Below, piece by piece: positions 52,245-60,685 of a stretch of DNA of 64,000 nucleotides; the first letter of the stretch is position 1, and every line of letters starts with the position of its first letter. The notes under the pieces were generated by a model that saw nothing but the letters and a program-made list of their open reading frames with translations, made no database searches and was not told the origin of the DNA. The stretch spans positions 1-64,000 of the forward strand of contig CAKSKU010000009.1 of the NCBI GenBank assembly GCA_934465295.1, read 5' to 3'. This stretch comes from an uncultured Oscillospiraceae bacterium (lineage in GTDB: Bacteria; Bacillota; Clostridia; Oscillospirales; Ruminococcaceae). A program made the translations under genes and the position numbers.

Positions 52245-53543
52245 TTATACTATTCTGATGCAGTGCTTATCATACATTTCCTGAATGGCTGTAAGAACGC
52301 CAAGTCTTGCCACGGGGAATGTAAGTCCGCCCTGAACATAAGCTGCGAACGGCTCACGGAGAGGTGCATCGGCGGAAAGCTCGATAGAAGCACCCATATT
52401 GAATGCACCTGCCGCCATAATTACCTGAGAATCATAGCCGGGCATATCCCAAGGCTCGGGAGTTACATAGCTGTCGATAGGTGAACCTTTCTGTATTCCC
52501 TGACAGAATGCAACAAGGTTCTCGGAATTCTTCATAAGAACGGTCGTGATAATATCTCCCCTCTTTGCGCCCTGCGCAGGAAGACATTCAAAACCGAGCA
52601 TAGTCATTATCTTACCTGTAAAGATAGCTGTCTTTACAGCACTGCATACGACTTCGGGAGCGAGCAAAAGTCCCTGATACATAAGCTTGTTCTGATTGAG
52701 CGTACAGCCGACTTCCTTGCCCATGCCAACGCATGTCATTCTGTATGAGCAAAGCTCAACAAGCTTCTTTTTGCCTGCGATATATCCGCCCGTTTCAGCA
52801 ATGCCTGCGCCCGGGTTCTTGATAAGCGAACCGATGATAAGATCAGCACCGACAGAAAGCGGTTCTGCTTCTTCAACAAATTCGCCATAACAGTTATCCA
52901 CCATTATAATTGCATTCGGGTTTGCGTTTTTAACGCTCTTTACGATCTCAGCGATATCTTCAATGGTAAGTGTCGGGCGGAGCGCATAACCTCTGGAGCG
53001 CTGTATGTACGCCACCTTTGCGTCCTTTACTTTCATAAAGATATCGGCAAGATTTGGCTTTCCGTCAGGGAGAAAATCTATCTGATCGTACTCAACTCCA
53101 AAATCTTTAAGAGAACCGTTTCCGTTTCCTCTGATGCCGATAACTTCTTCAAGTGTATCGTAAGGCTTGCCTGTTAAGCTTACAAGCTTGTCACCTGTTC
53201 TGAGAACGCCGAAAAGTGCAACTGTGAGTGCGTGTGTTCCCGAAACGAATGAGTGACGGACAAGAGCATCCTCTGCGCCCATGACCTCGGCATAAACCTT
53301 GTCGAGCGTATCTCTGCCGACATCATCATAGCCATAACCCGTTGTGCCGACAAGGCAAGCCGAGCTTACTTTATTGTTGATGAAAGCATAGAGAACCTTT
53401 TCGCTGTTCTTTCGTGCGATCTTTTCCGCAAGTGCAAATTCCTCGCTGCATTCCGCTTCTGCTTTTTCAGCAAGCTTCAAAATTCTTTCGTCAAACTCAA
53501 AGCCCTTTTTAACAACGGGCTTCGGATCAAAAATTTCTGCCAT
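52245..53543 (-). CDS. Methionine gamma-lyase family PLP protein (YnbB-like)
   Basis: A 432-residue PLP enzyme of the Cys/Met-metabolism group once called aluminium resistance protein. Typical are GYGYDDVGRDTLD, VRHSFVSGTHAL and the PLP-site region IIGSLIKNPGAGIAETGGYI. The reaction is not established for this subgroup; a lyase acting on a sulfur amino acid is inferred. It is last in the murD-led operon, 15 bp after the acetyltransferase. Confidence 0.88.
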   Translation of the reverse strand: MAEIFDPKPVVKKGFEFDERILKLAEKAEAECSEEFALAEKIARKNSEKVLYAFINNKVSSACLVGTTGYGYDDVGRDTLDKVYAEVMGAEDALVRHSFVSGTHALTVALFGVLRTGDKLVSLTGKPYDTLEEVIGIRGNGNGSLKDFGVEYDQIDFLPDGKPNLADIFMKVKDAKVAYIQRSRGYALRPTLTIEDIAEIVKSVKNANPNAIIMVDNCYGEFVEEAEPLSVGADLIIGSLIKNPGAGIAETGGYIAGKKKLVELCSYRMTCVGMGKEVGCTLNQNKLMYQGLLLAPEVVCSAVKTAIFTGKIMTMLGFECLPAQGAKRGDIITTVLMKNSENLVAFCQGIQKGSPIDSYVTPEPWDMPGYDSQVIMAAGAFNMGASIELSADAPLREPFAAYVQGGLTFPVARLGVLTAIQEMYDKHCIRIV

Positions 53544-53558
53544 TTTTTAATGTACCTC

Positions 53559-54269
53559 TCATCTTTTCATTATTTCATAAACTTTATCTGTAAGTATTGG
53601 TTCAAATCCAAGTGACCGATAGAACGTGTACCGCTCTTTCTTGCTGTAAAGATATACTTCTTTACACTCTTTTTCATATTGTCCGCAAAGCTGTTTTATG
53701 AGCCTTGCTGCATTTCCCTGTCCTCTGTCCGCACTTGCGGTCGCAATATGCGAAAGAAAGACAAATCCGTTTATATCAAATGCTTTTGTGACTGTTGTTG
53801 TTTTATAAAGGTATATGTCAGAAACGCCGTGGCGGATTTTATGTGAAATATCAACATACCATTCGTCAAATTCGGTTATCCCGAACGCTTCCGAAATTAT
53901 CGGAAAGCAGTCGGCTATAAAGGTGTCGTGCTTTACATCAATTTCTTCACCGCAGGACAAGCCTTTTGGTGCTTTGAACAACGTCCGTTCTGTCTGAACA
54001 TAATCATCGCTCAAATCAAGACGGATATTCGCAGGAGCTTCGACCGTTATGGGACAAAGCATCTCAATAAAGCCGTCAAGCTCGCTTTCGTCAAAGCTGC
54101 CGTCAGCAATCAATGTGCTGTTGTATGTGAGTATCGTTCCGCCATCATCGTTCGTGTACAATTTGCAAAAATCATAGCTTGTACCGTAAGCATCGAGCAA
54201 AGAGCGAATTTTATAGCCGTAATAGCTTTCCGAAAGCTTTATATCTGTGTCAAAAATGCGCTTTATCAA
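53559..54269 (-). CDS. GNAT family acetyltransferase, TTG start
   Basis: A 236-residue protein with a GNAT domain in its C-terminal half: the acetyl-CoA loop region is ATASADRGQGNAARLI near residues 187-202, with YRSLGFEPI at the end. The N-terminal half (about 1-110) is not a recognised domain. I propose the TTG at 54269, which overlaps the peptidase stop (TTGA) and has AAGGTG 8 bases ahead. A longer frame would overlap the peptidase gene by 100 bases. Confidence 0.72.
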   Translation of the reverse strand: MIKRIFDTDIKLSESYYGYKIRSLLDAYGTSYDFCKLYTNDDGGTILTYNSTLIADGSFDESELDGFIEMLCPITVEAPANIRLDLSDDYVQTERTLFKAPKGLSCGEEIDVKHDTFIADCFPIISEAFGITEFDEWYVDISHKIRHGVSDIYLYKTTTVTKAFDINGFVFLSHIATASADRGQGNAARLIKQLCGQYEKECKEVYLYSKKERYTFYRSLGFEPILTDKVYEIMKR

Positions 54270-55285
54270 AGTTCGCACACCTTTTTTATCATAAGTTCGG
54301 TGAGTTTGAGCGAATTTTCCATATCGGATAATCTCGCCGCACTCGCAGGTGAATGGAGATAACGGCACGGGATAGAAATCGCAAGCGTTCTCACGCCGCC
54401 CTTTGTGATATGGATAGCTCCGCTGTCGTTTCCGCCTGCGACCATAGTTTTAGTCTGCCACGGGATATTGTTCTCGGCAGCTATCTGCTTGGAAATTTCA
54501 AAAAGTTCACGGTCATAGATGGTCGATCTGTCCATATACGAAACAACAGGGCCTTTCCCGAGTTCGCAGCAGCGTTCAGCTCCGCTCGCAAGAGGGATAT
54601 CTGCCGCAGTTGTTGATTCAAGCACGATAGCAAAATCAGGCTCAACTGTAAAGGCTGCCGCCCTTGCGCCTCTCAGACCGACTTCCTCCTGAACAACGAA
54701 TGTGAAAGTCACGTCATATTCAAGCTCACTGTTGATGAGCATAATCATCACAGCACAGCCGAAGCGGTCATCGATAGCCTTTGAGCAAAGCATATCTTCG
54801 CCGAGCGGTAAGATCTCGGAATCGAAGTAAACATAATCTCCAAGCGAAACAAGCTTTTCTGTTTCTTCCTTGCTCTCTGTTCCGATGTCGATATAAAGTC
54901 CCGAAAATTCAGCGGCTTTGTTCCTTTCGGAAGAAGAAAGATTATGCACAGCCTTTGAACCGATAACTCCGTGAATATCGCCGATGCGGACATTCCGTCC
55001 GATAACAACTCTTGCGTCTATGCCGCCAACGGGTGAAAATGTCAATGTTCCGTCCGACTTAACTGAGGTAACTATCATTCCTACTTCGTCCATGTGTGCG
55101 GATATCATAAGCTTTTTCGCAGGTGTTTTTCTGCCATTTTTATATGCGATAAGGTTTCCGAGATTATCGACCTTGTATTCGCACTTGCCCTTTATTTTTT
55201 CAATGATATATTCGCGGACTTTTTTCTCATCGCCCGAAGTGCCGTTAAGGGCACAAAGTTCCTTTAAAAGTGAAGTGAACTCCAT
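54266..55285 (-). CDS. M42 family metallopeptidase, copy 1
   Basis: A 339-residue dinuclear metallo-aminopeptidase that forms large dodecamers. Ligand and catalytic segments are ISAHMDEVGM, KAIDDRFGC, VVQEEVGLRGA and the late GGNDSGAIH. The ATG at 55285 has AGGAGG. The first base lies 1 bp beyond the stop of the second M42 gene upstream. The tandem suggests heteromeric or complementary specificity. Confidence 0.92.
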   Translation of the reverse strand: MEFTSLLKELCALNGTSGDEKKVREYIIEKIKGKCEYKVDNLGNLIAYKNGRKTPAKKLMISAHMDEVGMIVTSVKSDGTLTFSPVGGIDARVVIGRNVRIGDIHGVIGSKAVHNLSSSERNKAAEFSGLYIDIGTESKEETEKLVSLGDYVYFDSEILPLGEDMLCSKAIDDRFGCAVMIMLINSELEYDVTFTFVVQEEVGLRGARAAAFTVEPDFAIVLESTTAADIPLASGAERCCELGKGPVVSYMDRSTIYDRELFEISKQIAAENNIPWQTKTMVAGGNDSGAIHITKGGVRTLAISIPCRYLHSPASAARLSDMENSLKLTELMIKKVCEL

Positions 55286-55286
55286 T

Positions 55287-56306
55287 TCAGCACACCTCCT
55301 TGATATATGCAGCGATAAGCTTTGCTGTGGTTTCAACGTCCGAAACGGAAATGACTTCAACAGGTGTATGCATATATTTGAGCGGTATCGACAATGTTAC
55401 AGCCTTTACACCGCCTGCATTGACGGAAAATCTGTCGGCATTTGTTCCCGTTTCGTCATTCATAACTTCTATCTGATAAGGAAGTTCATTTTTTGCGGCA
55501 ACTTCCTTCATTCTGTTTGAAAGCTCACGGTCGAGCGTCGGCGCAAATCCTATCATCGTTCCCTTACCCATTTTTCCGCATTTGAGTTCGGAATCATCTG
55601 GAGTAAGAGCAAAGCTTACGTCAACTGCGATCGCGATATCGGGGTCAACGTCATAAACGCCGATCTTTGCGCCCCTTTCGCCGACTTCCTCCTGCGAAGA
55701 GAACATTATCGTATATGAGCAGCCCAGCGTTTCGTTTTTCAGCATTTCAGCCACACGGAGCAGACAGGCAACGCCGCAGCGGTCATCAAGAGCCGCCCCC
55801 GATATCCTGTCGCCCTGCATATCCTGGCACTTCTGCAAAAATACTATTTTGTCGCCCTGAGAAATGACCTTTTCGGCTTCTTCCTTTGTCATTCCGACAT
55901 CGATGCAGATATCGGAATATTCGGGAACCTTGCCCTCGTCCGACTTCTTTTCAAGGTGCGGAGGAATTGAGCAGATAACTCCGTAAACATCTTTTTTACC
56001 GAGGATCTTTACCTGTTGTGCAAGCAAAAGGCGTCTGTCGATTCCGCCGCAGTTTGCTATTTTGATAAAGCCGTCATCGGTGATGAATGTTACTACAAAG
56101 CCGATCCGGTCAATGTGCGCATCAAGCAGGATATGCGGCTTGCCCTTTTCACGCTTACCGAAATTGCCGAAAACGCAGTTGTTTTTTATATAGCAATCGT
56201 CCGTAAATTCTTTCAGATAGCCGAGTGCAAGCTTTGCGGCTTCGTTTTCATCACCCGAAACTCCACTTGCATCCGCAAGGCTTTTTATAACTTCTTTTAA
56301 ATTCAT
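55287..56306 (-). CDS. M42 family metallopeptidase, copy 2
   Basis: A 339-residue paralogue of the following gene, with the same length. Its motifs are LDAHIDRIGF (H and D), ALDDRCGVA, SSQEEVGERGA and late TGTNADRFS. At the last site this copy has T-N-A-D where the other has N-D-S-G, so the specificity is probably different. It sits 9 bp after murD, behind a weak ribosome binding site. Confidence 0.92.
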   Translation of the reverse strand: MNLKEVIKSLADASGVSGDENEAAKLALGYLKEFTDDCYIKNNCVFGNFGKREKGKPHILLDAHIDRIGFVVTFITDDGFIKIANCGGIDRRLLLAQQVKILGKKDVYGVICSIPPHLEKKSDEGKVPEYSDICIDVGMTKEEAEKVISQGDKIVFLQKCQDMQGDRISGAALDDRCGVACLLRVAEMLKNETLGCSYTIMFSSQEEVGERGAKIGVYDVDPDIAIAVDVSFALTPDDSELKCGKMGKGTMIGFAPTLDRELSNRMKEVAAKNELPYQIEVMNDETGTNADRFSVNAGGVKAVTLSIPLKYMHTPVEVISVSDVETTAKLIAAYIKEVC

Positions 56307-56315
56307 TTTAATTCC

Positions 56316-57737
56316 TCAATTCAAAGCGTTTACGATGCCCTTATAGTGCTTTCCTCGTTCTTCAAAATTCTTGTAGTGGTCGAAGCTTGCGCTTGCAGGC
56401 GAAAGCGTAACGATATCACCGTTCTTGGCAATTTCACGAGCCTTTGCAACGGCTTCTTCCATTGTTTCAACTCGGTAGATGCGGCAGTTGTTTTCGTCAT
56501 AGCCGCTGTAACCCTTAACCGCAGCTTCGATCTTATCCGCCGTTGCACCGAGGAGGATAAGTGCCTTGACCTTGTTGTTTATCGCTTCGGACATTGTTGT
56601 GTAGTCGAGCTTTTTATCAGAGCCTCCTGCGATAACGATAAGCTTTTGGCTGAAAGCATTAAGTCCTGCGATAACGCTTATGGGACTTGTTGCGATGCTG
56701 TCATTGTAATATTTAACGCCGTCAAGCTCACGGACAAATTCGATACGATGCTCAACGCCGCCGAAGCTTTCAGCCGTTTCACGGACTGCTTCTGCCGAAA
56801 CATCGCCGTGAACAGCCGCAATAGCCGCAAGGTAATTTTCAACGTTGTGAAGTCCGGGGATCTTTATGCTGTCCTTGTGGACGAGCTTTTCGGTCTTATC
56901 CCCGTCCGTGAAGCAGAGCCAGCCGTTTTCATCGAGGAATGAACCTCTCTGCGGCTTTGAAAGTCTGCTGAATTTAAGCAGGTTTCCTCTTACTTCGTCC
57001 GAAAGAGCATTAGTCCTTTCATTGTCAAGATTAAGTACAGTCTTTGAGAAAGCATTCTGGTGCAGGATAAGATTTTTCTTCGCACCGATGTATTCTTCCA
57101 TAGACTTGTGAACGTTAAGATGATCGGGGTAAATATTGGTGATTATCGCCGTATCGGGTGACTTTCTCATACTTATGAGCTGGAAGCTTGAAAGCTCGAC
57201 TACTGCGATATCATCGGGGGAAATTTCTTCGATTATCGGCAGGAGCGCACGTCCGATATTGCCGCCCTTGTGGACTTTTTTTCCGCTGCGTTCAAGCATT
57301 TCGGTGATGATAGTTGTTGTGGTTGTCTTTCCGTCAGTTCCCGTTATGCCGTAAATTTTACACGGGCAAAGATCGAAGAAGACTTCCATCTCGGAAGTGA
57401 CCACGATACCCATATCCCTTGCTTTATGCAGCTCGGGCGAAAGGAAATACATTCCCGGAGTTCTGAAAACCACGTCCGACTTATAGATAGCGTCAAGGTA
57501 GTTTTCACCGAGTGAGAGCTTTGCGCCGCCTTTTTCAAGCTTATCCGCAAGCTCGCCCATCTCGGCTCTTGTTTTTTTATCGCATACAGTAACATCTATA
57601 TTCTTTTTCAAAAGAAGCCCGATAAGGTCGATATGGCTCACGCCTGTACCGATAAGGGCGACCTTTTTATTTTTCATTTCAGCAAAAAAAGCTTCTGCCT
57701 TTGTCATATACACACCGTCTTTTCTATGTAGGGACAT
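56316..57737 (-). CDS. murD: UDP-MurNAc-L-Ala:D-Glu ligase
   Basis: A 473-residue Mur ligase adding D-glutamate to the peptidoglycan precursor in the cytoplasm. The P-loop is TGTDGKTTTTTII; the Rossmann N-terminal segment is ALIGTGVSHIDLIG, and YNDSIATSP with the C-terminal SPASASFD are family marks. I take the ATG at 57737, which has AGGGG ahead and is about 25 bases after the promoter; a later ATG at 57707 is possible. It stands apart from any mur/fts cluster. Confidence 0.92.
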   Translation of the reverse strand: MSLHRKDGVYMTKAEAFFAEMKNKKVALIGTGVSHIDLIGLLLKKNIDVTVCDKKTRAEMGELADKLEKGGAKLSLGENYLDAIYKSDVVFRTPGMYFLSPELHKARDMGIVVTSEMEVFFDLCPCKIYGITGTDGKTTTTTIITEMLERSGKKVHKGGNIGRALLPIIEEISPDDIAVVELSSFQLISMRKSPDTAIITNIYPDHLNVHKSMEEYIGAKKNLILHQNAFSKTVLNLDNERTNALSDEVRGNLLKFSRLSKPQRGSFLDENGWLCFTDGDKTEKLVHKDSIKIPGLHNVENYLAAIAAVHGDVSAEAVRETAESFGGVEHRIEFVRELDGVKYYNDSIATSPISVIAGLNAFSQKLIVIAGGSDKKLDYTTMSEAINNKVKALILLGATADKIEAAVKGYSGYDENNCRIYRVETMEEAVAKAREIAKNGDIVTLSPASASFDHYKNFEERGKHYKGIVNALN

Positions 57738-57768
57738 AATAAGCCCCTGAAAATAATCATACACTTAT

Positions 57769-57797
57769 ATTATATACATCATTTCTCAAAATATCAA
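57769..57797 (-). promoter_or_regulatory. Sigma-A promoter of the murD operon
   Basis: Minus strand: -35 TTGATA, 17-base spacer, -10 TATAAT. Confidence 0.75.
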
Positions 57798-57856
57798 GAT
57801 TTTGCATAGAATTGCCTTGATTTTCATAGATTTAACTAAGAAATGAGGTAAACTGA

Positions 57857-59395
57857 ATGAAATTTTATATAAATAAAATGGCAAAAGACACTTTTCGACT
57901 TACTTTTGTTTCATTGATATTACAGGGACTTGGAATTTTTCTTAATTCGCTGATATCAAACAAGCTCGGCACGGCTTCGGTCGGAATAATGACGCTCATC
58001 TTCACGCTTTTCGGCTTTATAATGGTGCTTGCGAACGGAAACATTTTCATTTCCACAAGCAGGCTCGTCTCGGAGGAAACAGGCTGCGGCAACCGAAATT
58101 ATACCGTGATAATGCGATATTCGCTCAGCTTCTCGCTTGCGCTGTCCTGCTTTTTTATGGTGCTTTCATTTGTATTCGCCGAAAAAATATCCATGCTTTC
58201 GGGAGGGAAAATAGACCTTTCCGCACCGATACGGCTGATAGCGCTTTCATTGCCGTTTGCAGCTGTCGGCTCATGTATAAAGGGTTATTTCAATGCCGTG
58301 CGTAAGGTACATATCCCCTGTCTCGGCGATGTGACCGAATTTGCGGCAAAATGGACTGCTCTGCTGATATCGGTAGTTTTCCTCATTGACAGAGGGTTCG
58401 ATATTTATATCCTTATTGCGGCTTCAATATTGTTGGGCGAATTTGTGAGCCTGATCTTTTATCTTGTGAAATACGCTTCGGAATATGCCGAATTCTCCCG
58501 TCTGCCCTGCGCAAAACCCAAGCTTGACAGGTTTGGGAAATATCTTAAGCTTTCGCTCCCGATACTTGCAAGCGGTTATGTTCAGATGATACTTTCAACT
58601 GCGAATGACGTTCTTGTACCGATAGTGCTTGTCAAGCACAATGATTCGGCTGAACGTGCGATGAGCGAATACGGTATGTTTGAAGCTATGATAATCCCGA
58701 CGATATTTTTCCCGTCAGTGATACTGATAGCACTTTCAAATGTTCTTATGCCCGAGATCGCAAGAGCGAATTCATCGAACAACAGGGAGCGTGTGAAAAG
58801 TCTTGTTTCCAAAGCACTGACAAGCTCATTCATATACTCGTTTTTCATCGGCGGTATCTTTCTGTTTGCGGGAAAAGATATCGGAAATATAATTTGTCCG
58901 TCCGATACTCTTGTCGGCGAAACGCTTGTAAAGATGTTCCCCGTTGTTCCGTTCATATACCTTGAAATCGTTCTTGAATGTATTCTGAAGGGTCTTGGAA
59001 AGCAGAATTTTTCCACGTTCAACTCGCTCTGCGAATATGTAATAAGGATAGCCTGCGTTGCGGTGTTTGTCCATTTTTACGGCTTTGTCGGTGTGCTTAT
59101 CTCGTATTATGCGAGCAACATTTACAGCAACATCGTCCGCATCGCTGCCGTATGCAAATGGTCGGGAGTACGGTTTTCCCTGCGGCTTTTTGTACTCGTC
59201 CCGTTCGTGTACAGTGCGGCAAGCTGCGTCATCGCATCGGCTGTCACTAAGCTTGTTTCGCCCGTTGATTCCTTGTTTGAAGCGGTCATTTTTACCTGCA
59301 CGGCTTCGATAGCATTTCTGCTTTTTTACGAATCGGGAAAAGCTGTTTCCAAGGACAGCGCAGGCTTTATTTCGGTCGTGATACCACGTTCATAA
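57857..59395 (+). CDS. SpoVB/MurJ-like lipid flippase
   Basis: A 512-residue polytopic membrane protein with about 14 helices, belonging to the MVF/PST superfamily that includes SpoVB, YtgP/MurJ and polysaccharide flippases. The N-terminal QGLGIFLNSLISNKLGTASV and the gating pattern in helix 1-2 fit SpoVB-type proteins. It probably moves lipid-linked cell-wall precursors across the membrane. It is divergent from murD and close to sigK, and could serve cortex synthesis; a vegetative role is also possible. Confidence 0.82.
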   Translation: MKFYINKMAKDTFRLTFVSLILQGLGIFLNSLISNKLGTASVGIMTLIFTLFGFIMVLANGNIFISTSRLVSEETGCGNRNYTVIMRYSLSFSLALSCFFMVLSFVFAEKISMLSGGKIDLSAPIRLIALSLPFAAVGSCIKGYFNAVRKVHIPCLGDVTEFAAKWTALLISVVFLIDRGFDIYILIAASILLGEFVSLIFYLVKYASEYAEFSRLPCAKPKLDRFGKYLKLSLPILASGYVQMILSTANDVLVPIVLVKHNDSAERAMSEYGMFEAMIIPTIFFPSVILIALSNVLMPEIARANSSNNRERVKSLVSKALTSSFIYSFFIGGIFLFAGKDIGNIICPSDTLVGETLVKMFPVVPFIYLEIVLECILKGLGKQNFSTFNSLCEYVIRIACVAVFVHFYGFVGVLISYYASNIYSNIVRIAAVCKWSGVRFSLRLFVLVPFVYSAASCVIASAVTKLVSPVDSLFEAVIFTCTASIAFLLFYESGKAVSKDSAGFISVVIPRS

Positions 59396-59410
59396 TGAGC
59401 ATAAAAAATG

Positions 59411-59438
59411 CCCCTGCGGCAATTTTTCACCGCAGGGG
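59411..59438 (+). terminator. Terminator after the flippase gene
   Basis: Nine-base arms CCCCTGCGG/CCGCAGGGG, loop of 10 bases, then TACTTTTAC. Confidence 0.7.
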
Positions 59439-59485
59439 TACTTTTACTCCGTATCTCAGGAAAAAGCTGATCAATGCAAAGCGTT

Positions 59486-59552
59486 CGTTTTGCCATTTTG
59501 AGAAATGAACGAGTTTACGTCTTTGAGGACATTTTGAAAAATGGCAAAAACG
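59486..59552. repeat. Imperfect inverted repeat
   Basis: CGTTTTGCCATTTT (59486-59499) and AAAATGGCAAAAACG (59538-59552) are complementary apart from one inserted base, with about 38 bases between them. It lies between the flippase terminator and the small Cys-rich gene. No T run follows in either direction. Confidence 0.5.
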
Positions 59553-59569
59553 TATTAATTAGCGTTTCC

Positions 59570-59728
59570 TTAGCAGCAGCTGCAGCCACAGCCGTTGTTG
59601 TTATCGTTGCTTCCGCAGCCACAGCCGTTGTTTCCGTTGTTGCCGTTGCAGCAGCAAGCCCATACGATAATGAGAAGAATGATGATCCAGCATGAAGAAT
59701 TGTTGTTTCCGCAATTGAATCCGCACAT
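59570..59728 (-). CDS. Small Cys/Asn/Gly-rich membrane miniprotein
   Basis: A 52-residue protein starting MCGFNCGNNNSSC, then a hydrophobic stretch WIIILLIIVWAC (residues 14-25) and a tail rich in C, G and N (CGCGS, NNNGCGCSCC). AAAGGAG is 9 bases before the ATG, and the reading frame has ordinary codon use. Form and location resemble small coat/sporulation miniproteins such as the YjcZ type, but no family is certain. It is antisense to a low-complexity open frame of no merit. Confidence 0.65.
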   Translation of the reverse strand: MCGFNCGNNNSSCWIIILLIIVWACCCNGNNGNNGCGCGSNDNNNGCGCSCC

Positions 59729-59841
59729 AGTAATGTACTCCTTTAAATAAAATGTATTTGAACTCCGCTCGGAAGTGATCCTTTTTTGCGGTGCTCATAG
59801 TTCATATTATGCGGAGTGCAAAATTGTGTTACTGAAAATTC

Positions 59842-59931
59842 TTATATTGAAATCCAGTCGGACTTGATCATAATGATCTCGGCACAGATTTTTGTGTTTT
59901 TCTTGGAGTTCTGTTTTTTTGCATAGGACAT
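59842..59931 (-). CDS. 29-residue basic mini-ORF opposite sigK
   Basis: A short frame with a lysine-rich N-terminus (MSYAKKQNSKKNTK) and a more hydrophobic tail (ICAEIIMIKSDWISI). GTGAGG stands at good spacing before the ATG and the codons match those of real genes around it. It is divergent from sigK, with its start in the sigK upstream region, and lies 113 bases before the Cys-rich miniprotein. No function is known. Confidence 0.45.
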   Translation of the reverse strand: MSYAKKQNSKKNTKICAEIIMIKSDWISI

Positions 59932-59956
59932 ATTCAGCCTCACATATTTATATATA
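59928..59956 (+). promoter_or_regulatory. Possible sigma-E promoter of sigK
   Basis: ACATATT (59928-59934) resembles the sigma-E -35; a TATATATA 14 bases later is a partial match to its -10 (CATACAAT). sigK is expected to be sigma-E dependent; this match is weak. Confidence 0.3.
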
Positions 59957-59983
59957 GAAATAATTTGAAAGCAGGCTGTTATT

Positions 59984-60685
59984 ATGTTTGGATTTTTAAG
60001 CTTTTTCCTTGAAAATATACTGTTTTTTGCGCTGCATTTTGAAAACTGCGGAGTATTCCCGAAGCCGCTTTCCGCCAAGCAGGAGGAAGAATGTTTTGAG
60101 CTTATGAAAAGCGGTGACAGCTCTGCACGAAGCCGTCTTATCGAACATAATCTCCGTCTTGTTGCGCACATTGTAAAGAAATACAGCAATACACAGAGTG
60201 ACAGCGAGGACCTTATTTCTATCGGAACGATAGGTCTTATCAAGGCGGTAGAATCGTTCGACTATTCAAAGAACACACGCTTTGCGACTTACGCTTCACG
60301 ATGCATTGAAAATGAGATACTGATGTTTTTCCGCTCGAAGAAAAAGTCCGCAGGCGATATATATTTTGATGAACCCGTTGATGTTGACAAGGACGGAAAT
60401 CAGCTCACACTCATTGACATCATCGCCGAAGACGATGGCATCGTTGACAAGATAGACCTTTCGATAAAGACCGAGCAGCTTTACAAATTCATCACGGAAT
60501 GTCTTGATGAACGTGAACTTGAAATAATTGTGAACCGATACGGGCTTTACGGCAAAAAACCTCTTACGCAGCGTGAGGTCGCAAAAAAGCTGAATATTTC
60601 ACGCTCCTATGTTTCTCGGATCGAGAAGAAGGCACTCGACACGCTTCGGAAAAAGTACGAAAAAACTTCCTATACTAATCTGTAA
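59984..60685 (+). CDS. sigK: RNA polymerase sigma-K (mother cell), with pro-sequence
   Basis: A 233-residue sigma factor. The hydrophobic pro-sequence (about residues 1-21, MFGFLSFFLENILFF) precedes FENCGVFPKPLSAKQ, matching pro-sigma-K. Region 2 is NLRLVAHIVKKY, TIGLIKAVESF and FATYASRCIENEI, and region 4 ends ISRSYVSRIEKKAL. The gene is continuous, with no skin-type insertion. Activation should need a SpoIVFB-type protease; one is encoded at 18.2-18.8 kb. Its 3' end overlaps that of the HtrA-like gene by 11 bp. Confidence 0.96.
   Translation: MFGFLSFFLENILFFALHFENCGVFPKPLSAKQEEECFELMKSGDSSARSRLIEHNLRLVAHIVKKYSNTQSDSEDLISIGTIGLIKAVESFDYSKNTRFATYASRCIENEILMFFRSKKKSAGDIYFDEPVDVDKDGNQLTLIDIIAEDDGIVDKIDLSIKTEQLYKFITECLDERELEIIVNRYGLYGKKPLTQREVAKKLNISRSYVSRIEKKALDTLRKKYEKTSYTNL

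Noticed and set aside
59474..59695. A plus-strand frame ending in an Ala/Val-rich stretch.
   Set aside because: Antisense to the Cys-rich miniprotein gene, which has the better ribosome binding site and codon use.
59601..59798. A 65-codon minus-strand frame overlapping the miniprotein gene.
   Set aside because: It is a different frame through repeats of the miniprotein; no ribosome binding site, Gln/Arg/Leu-rich shadow.
59984..60685. A skin-type insertion in sigK.
   Set aside because: The frame is continuous from pro-sequence to region 4.
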